Of a stretch of DNA of 26,157 nt, positions 7,505 to 13,829 are shown piece after piece. Source of the stretch: a virus. Location: positions 1 to 26,157 of the IMG/VR virus record IMGVR_UViG_3300044904_000297, one strand, 5' to 3'. The notes below the pieces were generated by a model, which was not told where the DNA came from, ran no database searches, and saw only the letters and a program-made list of their open reading frames with translations. Each line of letters begins with the position of its first letter. The stretch's first letter is position 1. Made by a program: the position numbers and the translations under genes.

Positions 7505-8026
7505 ATGGCAATCGATACGACTTACTACGGCACGCTTGATGAAGCCAATCAATACTTTGCCAATCGGCTGCATGAGTCAGCTTGGTCCAATGCCGATCCG
7601 GCGGATCGTCCGAAGGCCCTTTGGGCAGCTACACAGATTATTGACACCCTGAACTTCAAAGGGCATAAGCATCCAGTTTATGAATTGTTGCAGCAGAATT
7701 CACAGGCGACGACCGTTGAGATTCAAGCAGCCGAAGCAGCACAAGCATTAGAGTTTCCTCGCGGCATTGACACCGAAGTGCCCGAAGCGATTTGCCGGGC
7801 GTGCTATGAAATCGCCCATTCGCTTCTGGATGGCAAAGATCCGGAGTTGGAGTTGGAGGCTTTGGGGATCTCAAGCCAAGGCTATTCGTCGGTGAAAACG
7901 ACCTATTCGCGTGAGCACGTCCCTATCGAACATATCGTCAATGGCGTGCCAAACGCGATGGCCTGGCGGCTTATCCGCCTGTTCTTGCGCGACGCGGATG
8001 AAATCAAATTGAGCCGCATTAGTTAA
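7505..8026 (+). CDS. Head-tail connector/adaptor, DnaT_2-like (gp6-type)
   Basis: The 173-residue, mostly helical protein has the pattern of the family labelled DnaT-like in databases, which in phages is a head-completion adaptor: YYGTLDEANQYFANRLHESAW near the start, KALWAATQIIDTLNFKG, LEFPRG, and then EAICRACYEIAHSLLDG. Such adaptors form a ring beneath the portal and join head to tail. Placing it between portal and scaffold, before the coat gene, is less usual than after the coat, but adjacency to head genes supports the role. An AT-rich gap (8027-8111) follows with a small inverted repeat, TGACC-ATTC-GGTCA. Confidence 0.75.
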   Translation: MAIDTTYYGTLDEANQYFANRLHESAWSNADPADRPKALWAATQIIDTLNFKGHKHPVYELLQQNSQATTVEIQAAEAAQALEFPRGIDTEVPEAICRACYEIAHSLLDGKDPELELEALGISSQGYSSVKTTYSREHVPIEHIVNGVPNAMAWRLIRLFLRDADEIKLSRIS

Positions 8027-8111
8027 TCATTTTTGACCATTCGGTCACTATCGTTTGCTGATTCACCTGGAATTAGCGACAAACAAATTTCTTTTTCTCA
8101 GGAGAACTTTT

Positions 8112-8948
8112 ATGTGCATTGATTGGTATTTATCTCCGGTAGCGTTGGCTTGTTACGAGGGCGAGAACGAACAGGATCAGAATCTTGAAACAGATAAGGC
8201 CGTTGAGCCGGATAAGATTGTCGAACCAGGCCGCACATTCACACAGGAGGAAGTCAACAAATTCGTAGCCGAGGACCGGCGGAAGACAGAGGCCAAGTAT
8301 AAAACTCAATTGGAACGGGCGGAAAAAACATACAACGAAATGTTGGAAAACAAGAACCTTAGCGACGCCGACCGCGCCCGGCTGGAGGAATCCTTGGAGG
8401 ATGTGCGCAAGCAATTGCGAACCAAGGAGCAGCAGTTGGCCCACGAGAAAAAGCAGTTAGAGGACCAGTACGCCGGTCGGCTGGCAGATGTCGAAAAACG
8501 CGCCCATGACTGGGAAGGCCGCTTCCGCGAGTCACAAATCATACGTGCATTGCAAGACGCGGCCGTGGCGAACGACGCCTACAACGCCCAGCAGGTCGTC
8601 CGGCTGCTCAGGCCGATGTCGAAGATGGTGGAGGAAGTGGATGAAAAAACCAGCAAGGGAACCGGCCATTACAAAGTGGTGGTGGATTTGGACGATCTTT
8701 CCACCGATGACAACAAACCCATTGTCACTCAACATACACCCGACGGCGCTGTGAAGCGCATGAAAGACGTTCCCGTTTTGTACGGGAATCTTTTCAAATC
8801 CAATGTCAGGTCGGGGATCGGAGCGAATTCGGCCACCGGTGGCCTGATGCCGGGCGCGAAAGGTAGCCTCGATTTGGAGCGGATTGCCCAAGACCCGAAG
8901 CTGTATCGCAAGATTCGAGCGGAGCACCCTGAGTGGCTCGGTCTATAG
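8112..8948 (+). CDS. Capsid scaffolding protein
   Basis: The start is the ATG at 8112, preceded by AGGAG at 8100-8104; an in-frame TTG at 8055 lacks such a site. The 278-residue protein begins with a short peptide containing SPVALACYE (8-16), then an acidic linker, then FTQEEVNKFVAEDRRK typical of DUF4355-like scaffolds, and a long charged coiled coil (about 45-140). A C-terminal helical part includes RALQDAAVANDAYNAQQV, a pattern common in scaffolds, and ends in EHPEWLGL. It precedes the coat gene, as scaffolds do. The SPVxLACYE peptide recurs at the coat N-terminus. No protease gene is visible to remove it. Confidence 0.85.
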   Translation: MCIDWYLSPVALACYEGENEQDQNLETDKAVEPDKIVEPGRTFTQEEVNKFVAEDRRKTEAKYKTQLERAEKTYNEMLENKNLSDADRARLEESLEDVRKQLRTKEQQLAHEKKQLEDQYAGRLADVEKRAHDWEGRFRESQIIRALQDAAVANDAYNAQQVVRLLRPMSKMVEEVDEKTSKGTGHYKVVVDLDDLSTDDNKPIVTQHTPDGAVKRMKDVPVLYGNLFKSNVRSGIGANSATGGLMPGAKGSLDLERIAQDPKLYRKIRAEHPEWLGL

Positions 8949-9008
8949 GAGTGTATCAGGGGTTGGATTTGGTCAAAGACAAAGTTTCTTCTTAGGAGTG
9001 TGACATCA

Positions 9009-10418
9009 ATGAATCCTTTGTATGAATCCCCAGTGCAGTTGGCGTGCTATGAAAACGACGTGCGCGCGTTGATTCCGCAAATGTGGGCGGCGGAAGGCGT
9101 GGCCATTCTCGAGGAGAACATGGTAGCCCCGTATCTTGTTCACCGTGATTTTTCTCCGGCAGTCGCCCGAGTGGGCGAGACGGTGCATACACACAAGCCC
9201 GGCGAGTTCAAGATTCGCCGAAAGACCGATGGATCGCCGGTGGCCGCGCAAAGCATCATCGCCGCCGACATCCCGGTAACTCTGAATCAATGGTTTGTCC
9301 AAAAATTCGTGGTCCGGGATGGCGAAGGTTCTATGGCCTTTAAGGACTTGGTGACGCTTTACCTTCGCCCGGCGATGAAAGCCATTGCCACAAGTATCGA
9401 CCGCGTGCTTTTGGGACGCATTCACGCCTATCTCGGCACGCCGGCAAAGCGCGTGGGCCGGTTGAACAATCTCACCGCCGCCAACGCTTACGAGTGCGCG
9501 GTGGAACTGGACAAGGTTTTAAACGTCAATAAGGCTCCGGTTGATGGCCGCAACCTGGTTCTTTCGGCGGCCTCCAAGGCATCCATGTTGCTATGCGACA
9601 AATTCGTCAAAGCCAATGAACGCGGGGATGGCGGACTCGCTCTGAGGACAGCCCGGCTTGGCGACATTCTGGGCTTTGCGACCTACATGGATCAGAACGT
9701 CAACTGCATCCAGACCGGCGCTGATATTGCGACTCACACCGTCACTGAGCCGTATGCGACGGAATACAACGGCGCGCAGGCTTGCGCAGGAATCGGCGCT
9801 CTTGCATCGGTGGGAGAGTATCTGGTGGTCGCGGGCAACGATCAGCCGACCTGGGTGTCGGCCAAGGACACGGATACCTTCACGCTCAACGAGGCCAACA
9901 AATACGCCACGTTGGACAACGCAGTCGCCACCCGCTACAAAAAGTGCGCGGTGGAAGGTGGCGATTTGTCATCCTATCCGGCTGGTTGGAGCAAGGCCAT
10001 TATGGTCAAGAGTTACACGGCTGGCAAGGCACCGCAAGTCGGACAGTTGATTGCCTTCGGCACTTCCACTAGGCACGTTTATACAATCATCGAGTCCGAA
10101 GATGCCGGCTCGACGTGCTCGATTCTTCTCGACCGGCCGCTGGAATACGCAGTGGCGGACGAGGCGGAAGCCTATCCCGGCCCATACGGGTCGTTGAATA
10201 TGCTTTTCCATCAAAACGCCCTGGCCTTGGTCACCCGACCGTTAGCACCGCCCGATCCGGGGTCCGGCGTCAAGGTCGGCATTGCCGAGTACAACGGCGT
10301 CGGAATGCGAGTACTCATGCAATACGACATGGACGAGGGCGGCACCAAGGTTCAATGCGATCTGTTGGCTGGCGTTGCTGTACTTGATAGCGCGCTGTGC
10401 GTCCCGCTGTTGGGCTAA
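9009..10418 (+). CDS. Major capsid protein, P22-coat-like
   Basis: The ATG at 9009 is ten bases after AGGAG (8994-8998), which favours it over the GTG at 9000. The 469-residue product fits the P22 coat family (HK97 fold with an extra inserted domain): long N-terminal helix (ALIPQMWAAEGVAILEENMVAPYLVHRDF), G(E/D)TV followed by FKIRR, a DIPVTLNQWFVQKFVVRD strand pair and LRPAMKAIATSIDRVLL helix. The segment around 225-370 (QTGADIATHTV through LLDRPLEYAVAD) looks like the inserted beta domain. The N-terminus (7-15, SPVQLACYE) shares a peptide with the scaffold. This is the main shell protein, and no separate protease is seen. Confidence 0.9.
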   Translation: MNPLYESPVQLACYENDVRALIPQMWAAEGVAILEENMVAPYLVHRDFSPAVARVGETVHTHKPGEFKIRRKTDGSPVAAQSIIAADIPVTLNQWFVQKFVVRDGEGSMAFKDLVTLYLRPAMKAIATSIDRVLLGRIHAYLGTPAKRVGRLNNLTAANAYECAVELDKVLNVNKAPVDGRNLVLSAASKASMLLCDKFVKANERGDGGLALRTARLGDILGFATYMDQNVNCIQTGADIATHTVTEPYATEYNGAQACAGIGALASVGEYLVVAGNDQPTWVSAKDTDTFTLNEANKYATLDNAVATRYKKCAVEGGDLSSYPAGWSKAIMVKSYTAGKAPQVGQLIAFGTSTRHVYTIIESEDAGSTCSILLDRPLEYAVADEAEAYPGPYGSLNMLFHQNALALVTRPLAPPDPGSGVKVGIAEYNGVGMRVLMQYDMDEGGTKVQCDLLAGVAVLDSALCVPLLG

Positions 10419-10437
10419 TCTGTTTGCTAATCAGGCT

Positions 10438-10464
10438 GCCTGCCCAAGCAAAACTTGGGCAGGC
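10438..10464 (+). terminator. Perfect 11-bp hairpin after the capsid gene
   Basis: GCCTGCCCAAG (10438-10448) pairs perfectly with CTTGGGCAGGC (10454-10464) around a 5-nt CAAAA loop, 20 bases after the coat stop and just before the strong AGGAGG of the next gene. The downstream sequence lacks a T-tract, so a full intrinsic terminator is doubtful. It could be a partial terminator, an RNA 3'-end stabiliser or an RNase-processing site that raises coat mRNA over downstream genes. Confidence 0.6.
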
Positions 10465-10487
10465 GACCCTCTCTAGGAGGAACAACG

Positions 10488-10814
10488 ATGGACGTGTCTT
10501 CCGCACTGACGCTCTTGAAGGAATGGGGACCGGTGTTCGGCCCGGCGCTTCTTGTGCTGGTCTTCTTCCTTTGGAAGGACTGGCGCAGGGAGAATCGTCT
10601 GCAAGACCGGGTGGAAGCCCTGGAAAAAGAGCAAAAGGAAGTATTGCTTCCCATGATTGAACGATGCGCCACAGTTATTGCACAGAACACAGCCGTGATG
10701 ATACGGCTGGAAAAGGTGATAGACCGGCTGGCTGTTCTGGCTGGGCAGGAAGAACGGTGCATCCTTGACCAGTTGATCGAGGATGCGGCAGAGCATCGCA
10801 AGGAATCAGTGTGA
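10488..10814 (+). CDS. Small membrane protein with coiled coil (108 residues)
   Basis: The start at 10488 is set by a near-consensus AGGAGG at 10475-10480. The protein has one N-terminal transmembrane helix (GPVFGPALLVLVFFLW, about 15-30), a basic stretch (KDWRREN) and a coiled coil (RLQDRVEALEKEQKEV onward to LEKVIDRLAVL). This layout resembles XhlA-like and other small phage membrane proteins tied to lysis or to membrane tethering. Its place between coat and neck genes is unusual for a lysis gene. The role is unknown; holin or holin-accessory is one option. The stop overlaps the next ATG (TGATG). Confidence 0.6.
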   Translation: MDVSSALTLLKEWGPVFGPALLVLVFFLWKDWRRENRLQDRVEALEKEQKEVLLPMIERCATVIAQNTAVMIRLEKVIDRLAVLAGQEERCILDQLIEDAAEHRKESV

Positions 10815-11236
10815 TGGCTACGCAACTTCAACGGATGTCGCAATTGGTCCTCTATAAGCTCAAGCGGGATTATGGTGGGCCAATCGATATTTACAAACTG
10901 GTGAATTCGCAGACGGATGTGAAAACTGGCCAGAAGGTTGTGACAACCAGTGTAAATCATATCCATCGGGCAATTATCCTGCCTGCTGGTTGGTCGCGGG
11001 TAAGGATGCCGGCAATATCTTCAGCAAATAAGGATTTTCCCGTCGGGGGCGCTCACGACTCGAATGTTCGTGAGTTTATTGTGGACCGCAAGGACGCGCC
11101 GGGACTGACTACGCTTACTGCGGACGATTGGATCGTATACCAGGGACGAAAGTATCAAATCAGCAAAGTTGAATCCTTTGAGTTCGATTCAGGCTGGATC
11201 ATTACGGCCAAGGAACTTGTGGGCGAGGTGCCATGA
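10814..11236 (+). CDS. Neck / head-closure-like protein (140 residues)
   Basis: The gene starts in a TGATG overlap with the previous stop. The beta-rich product has the late pattern DDWIVYQGRKYQISKVESFEFDSGWII, a fold signature like those of phage head-closure or head-tail joining proteins, where a strand-turn-strand presents D.(V/I)...G..Y.I. Order in the cluster (connector, coat, this protein, tail-completion, tail tube) supports a neck role. The exact family (for example SPP1 gp16-like) cannot be fixed by eye. Its stop overlaps the next start (ATGA). Confidence 0.6.
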   Translation: MATQLQRMSQLVLYKLKRDYGGPIDIYKLVNSQTDVKTGQKVVTTSVNHIHRAIILPAGWSRVRMPAISSANKDFPVGGAHDSNVREFIVDRKDAPGLTTLTADDWIVYQGRKYQISKVESFEFDSGWIITAKELVGEVP

Positions 11237-11742
11237 TGGCTCAGAAAGACTGGGCGCGATGGATATTTGCTTCCGTGGCCAATTATCTAAAGCAAGTGGC
11301 CTTGGAGCAAAACCTGCCTATATTGGTCGAGCACCTGGATGAACGCACTGAAAGCTTCATGCGATCCACCGACCGCGCTGAAATCCGCATCACTGGGCCA
11401 TTCACTCAAGAGTTAAGCAAAAACTACTTTCGGGTCTACGTCGACGTCAACGTGCTCTTGACCAGCCGTTACGACGGCGACTCGAAAAACGCATACGGCA
11501 TTCTCATATATGCGGGCACATTCCACGAGGCAATGGACATGCCCATCGGCGTATGGAACTACGGAGGAGAACCAGGCGATTACGTCGAAGGCCAGCCCGA
11601 AATGCAAAAGTTTTTGGGCTGTCTCAAACCGCGACCTGGGCAGGATGTGCGGGTAATGAATTTCGGCCAGACCGATCTCGTTGAAAAGCTCAAACAAACC
11701 GAAATCGACGCCCGCTACGTGATGGAAATTTATGAACGGTAA
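11233..11742 (+). CDS. Tail-completion / tail-terminator-like protein (169 residues)
   Basis: Tandem ATGs at 11233 and 11236 overlap the previous stop, so the start is one of these two. The protein opens with a helix (WARWIFASVANYLKQVA), then a strand with LPILVEHLDERTE, RAEIRITGPF and YFRVYVDVNVLLTSR. The combination of N-terminal helix and long beta strands just before the tail tube gene is typical of tail terminators (gpU-like) that cap the tube below the neck. The C-terminal half (PGQDVRVMNFGQTD onward) is less recognisable. Confidence 0.6.
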   Translation: MMAQKDWARWIFASVANYLKQVALEQNLPILVEHLDERTESFMRSTDRAEIRITGPFTQELSKNYFRVYVDVNVLLTSRYDGDSKNAYGILIYAGTFHEAMDMPIGVWNYGGEPGDYVEGQPEMQKFLGCLKPRPGQDVRVMNFGQTDLVEKLKQTEIDARYVMEIYER

Positions 11743-11769
11743 ACCTTCTATCAAGTGGAGATAAACACT

Positions 11770-12513
11770 ATGGGGAGGATCGAACTACGTGACTGTAATA
11801 TCTATATCCAAGACGGACTGGCCGGCACGGCCTTGGTGAATGAACCGACTACGCCCCCGGCCGAAAGCGATACAAACTTCGACATCGACACTATTGTCTT
11901 GAATGCGACCGACCCTGATCTTGTTCCAATCGGCGCTCGCTTTACGGTTGCGGGTGAGACTGCACAGACTGTTCACACGGTCACGGCGCGCACTCCGACT
12001 GGCACCAGTCCCACAACTAACATCGTCTTTACACCGGCTCTTGGGGCTGGTACTTATGCGGACGGGGCCACGGTGACATTTCAATCGCAGCGGATTGAAA
12101 TCAAGATGGGCGACGGTGATGCAAAGTGGTCCGAAGCCGATGAGTACAAGTACGATCTTGATCGCGGCCATCTGGACACAGTTCGTAAGGGCAATGACGT
12201 GCCGTTGGAGCTATCGTTAAACGGTGTTTTCGAACACATCAAGTCCAAGGCAGGTGAGCCGATTACGCCCATCGAGGCTTTAAAGGGAATTGATGCGGCT
12301 AGCCAGTGGGTCTCGACATCCATCTCCTCTTGCGAACCTTACTCAGTGGATATTGTGATCGAACACAATCCGCCTTGCGGTCCAGTGGGTCAGACCACGT
12401 ATCTCTTCCCTGATTTCCGCAGTGAAAAACGTGATTTCAATATCAAAGATGCGAGTGTGGCATTTTCCGGCAAGTGCAATGCCGTTGAGCCTATTATCAC
12501 TCGCGCGGCGTAA
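11770..12513 (+). CDS. Major tail tube protein with inserted beta module
   Basis: GGAG at 11757-11760 favours the ATG at 11770. The 247-residue product combines an N-terminal strand (RIELRDCNIYIQDGLAG), an inserted module (about 34-106: FDIDTIVLNATDPDLVPIGARFTVAGE through VTFQS) and a tube-protein core (IEIKMGDGDAKWSEADEYKYDLDRG, then LELSLNGVFEHI). The core position and strand pattern match phage tail tube proteins, the ring subunits that stack to form the tail channel. The inserted module, with VPIGARFTVAG and IVFTPALGAG, probably projects from the tube. Two Cys near the C-terminus (EPYSVDIVIEHNPPCG; GKCNAVE) are noted. The chaperones and tape measure follow. Confidence 0.8.
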   Translation: MGRIELRDCNIYIQDGLAGTALVNEPTTPPAESDTNFDIDTIVLNATDPDLVPIGARFTVAGETAQTVHTVTARTPTGTSPTTNIVFTPALGAGTYADGATVTFQSQRIEIKMGDGDAKWSEADEYKYDLDRGHLDTVRKGNDVPLELSLNGVFEHIKSKAGEPITPIEALKGIDAASQWVSTSISSCEPYSVDIVIEHNPPCGPVGQTTYLFPDFRSEKRDFNIKDASVAFSGKCNAVEPIITRAA

Positions 12514-12547
12514 TTTATAAAACTCCTCGGCCTGTAAGACGGTTATC

Positions 12548-12563
12548 GAAGTGGTGCCGCTTC
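12548..12563 (+). other. Weak hairpin in the 108-nt gap after the tail tube gene
   Basis: The gap 12514-12621 has no gene. GAAGTG (12548-12553) can pair with CGCTTC (12558-12563) with one G-U pair; an alternative stem is AGTGGT (12550-12555) with ACCACT (12573-12578). A pyrimidine-rich run follows to the AGGAG of the chaperone gene. Position after a highly expressed gene suggests a partial terminator or mRNA-processing site, with low confidence. Confidence 0.3.
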
Positions 12564-12621
12564 ATCGCTGAAACCACTCATTCTTTGTCTTTTCACTTCC
12601 TTTCTTTAGGAGCTATATGTT

Positions 12622-13092
12622 ATGAAGATTGGCGGAATTGATCCCAAAACTTTGCCAGTTGAGGAAATCTTCGTGCTTCCGCGTGGGGACGAACGGATTG
12701 TATTTCGCGCCAGCGGGCTGAAAGACATGGAGGAGTTCAAGAAACTCTGCCCCGAACCGATCCCGCCCAAGAAGACCACCAGGGATGGCGTGATCGCCGA
12801 CACGGACGACCAGGATTATAAGACTGTTCTGGCCGGCTATCTGAAACGGCGGATGGCATACATCGTCGTGCATTCATTGCTTCCCAGCCAGATCGAATGG
12901 GACGCGGTGAAGCTTGACAATCCGGCGACTTGGACCAATTGGGAAACGGATCTTAAGAACGCCGGGCTTTCAGAGGTCGAGTGCAATCGCGTTTTGGGGC
13001 TGGTGCTTGAGGCTAACTGCCTGGACGAAGCCAAGCTCTCGAAGGCCCGCGAGGTTTTTCTACAAGGGACGCCGAAGGAGTCAGGCACGTAG
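12622..13092 (+). CDS. Tail assembly chaperone G (156 residues)
   Basis: An AGGAG at 12608-12612 precedes this ATG; a closer ATG at 12617 is followed at once by a stop. The product is the shorter of two chaperones. It carries MKIGGIDPKTLPVEEIFVLPRG near the start, a charged middle with PPKKTTRDG, and helical C-terminal parts (LAGYLKRRMAYIVVHSLL and EVECNRVLGLVLEANCLDE). Position between tail tube and tape measure fits lambda gpG, which binds the tape measure during tail assembly. A -1 frameshift near its end yields the longer gpGT form. Confidence 0.8.
   Translation: MKIGGIDPKTLPVEEIFVLPRGDERIVFRASGLKDMEEFKKLCPEPIPPKKTTRDGVIADTDDQDYKTVLAGYLKRRMAYIVVHSLLPSQIEWDAVKLDNPATWTNWETDLKNAGLSEVECNRVLGLVLEANCLDEAKLSKAREVFLQGTPKESGT
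13053..13059 (+). promoter_or_regulatory. Candidate -1 ribosomal frameshift site
   Basis: The heptamer GGTTTTT (zero frame G GTT TTT) lies in the only region where the two frames are both open: the -1 frame opens after a TGA at 13008-13010 and the zero frame stops at 13090. A Phe tRNA on TTT can re-pair perfectly after slipping back one base; the Val codon GTT re-pairs imperfectly. No other good slippery heptamer is seen between 13011 and 13089. Confidence 0.55.
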
Positions 13093-13289
13093 TCTGGCCA
13101 GAGTATCGGACCGGCACCTATGCCATCTGGAAAGCCTGCGTTCGCATCGGCGTCCGCCCGCCAGGAATACCTGAATGTTGGGAGGATTGCAGCGCGTGGC
13201 AGCAAGCCTTGATCCTGGCATTCGATCAGACATGCACCCACGATGAAGATGATCGTGCGGCTCAACTTGCTGGGGCACGGATGCCATAG
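13059..13289 (+). CDS. Tail assembly chaperone T extension, expressed as gpGT by -1 frameshift
   Basis: A 76-codon open stretch in the -1 frame has no start codon of its own near its beginning, so it would be made as a fusion. Slippage at TTT (residue 146 of gpG) gives a product of about 222 residues. Its sequence includes WPEYRTGTYAIWKACVRIG, RPPGIPECWEDCSAWQQALI and HDEDDRAAQLAG, the pattern of the T part of phage gpGT proteins (tyrosine/glycine turn, PPG, W...A...Q.L, acidic helix). The T part recruits tail tube subunits to the tape measure-chaperone complex. It ends at TAG 13287-13289, 10 bases before the next start. Confidence 0.78.
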   Translation, partial: STRDAEGVRHVVWPEYRTGTYAIWKACVRIGVRPPGIPECWEDCSAWQQALILAFDQTCTHDEDDRAAQLAGARMP

Positions 13290-13299
13290 GGAGCGAGCA

Positions 13300-13824
13300 A
13301 TGCACCTTTCAGCCAAGTTTCAAGTCCCTCGTGTAAATATCAATCGCTATCGACAGGTGCTCCACGAAAACCTTTCGGAAACACTTGCCCAGGTAGGGAT
13401 GATCTGGCTCCATGCCACTGCCACGGAGATCGTACCGGTGTGGAGTGGAGCATCACGTGCCACGTTCTCGCCATTGGCCAGTTACGTGGGGTACGTGCTG
13501 TCGCTATCTCCAGTTGGTAATGCACCCAATCGGGTCCAATTGGGAATCAATAACGGTGAGGCTACGTTCGAGGCCAACCCTGATACAGGAATTTATAGCT
13601 TCAGCTACAGCACCATGCTGCCGCATCTGATTATCAACGAATATTACAACGCCAATACATTCATCAATCCCCTAACCGGCCAGCAGTATTTTCATCTTAT
13701 AAATCCGGGGCCTTACCACTTCCAAGAGGCTGGCCGGCGAGCCTTCGAGCGCTTTGCCGCCAACGACATTCAATTGCCTAGCTGGCAAAACATTGTGGAC
13801 ACCGTGCAACTAAGTGCAGGATAG
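13300..13824 (+). CDS. HK97 gp10-like tail/neck completion protein (174 residues)
   Basis: I placed the start at ATG 13300, preceded by AGGGAG (13288-13293); the longer in-frame start at 13243 would lie inside the T extension. The product begins with a basic and helical part (NINRYRQVLHENLSETLAQVGMIWL), followed by EIVPVWSGASRATFSPLASYVG, which fits the helix-PV.(T/S)G.(L/S)R.S pattern of gp10-like minor head-tail proteins. The C-terminal part has aromatic strands (YSFSYSTMLPHLII, YHFQEAGRRAFERFA). In this cluster it lies between chaperones and tape measure. The family call is pattern-based. Confidence 0.6.
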   Translation: MHLSAKFQVPRVNINRYRQVLHENLSETLAQVGMIWLHATATEIVPVWSGASRATFSPLASYVGYVLSLSPVGNAPNRVQLGINNGEATFEANPDTGIYSFSYSTMLPHLIINEYYNANTFINPLTGQQYFHLINPGPYHFQEAGRRAFERFAANDIQLPSWQNIVDTVQLSAG

Positions 13825-13829
13825 CATCT

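Noticed and set aside
8027-8061. TTGACC at 8033-8038 as a promoter -35 box before the scaffold gene
   Set aside because: No acceptable -10 box at 16-18 bases; the sequence is better described as a short TGACC/GGTCA inverted repeat of unclear role.
8532-8927. Minus-strand ORF opposite the scaffold gene
   Set aside because: It lies opposite a well-supported coding region, has no family pattern and no ribosome site; it is an antisense shadow.
8055-8948. Longer scaffold starting with TTG at 8055
   Set aside because: AGGAG at 8100-8104 lies at the right distance from the ATG at 8112, and the extra N-terminus covers that site.
13243-13824. Longer form of the gp10-like gene starting at 13243
   Set aside because: The extra residues overlap the T extension in another frame, and a good ribosome site (AGGGAG) precedes the ATG at 13300.
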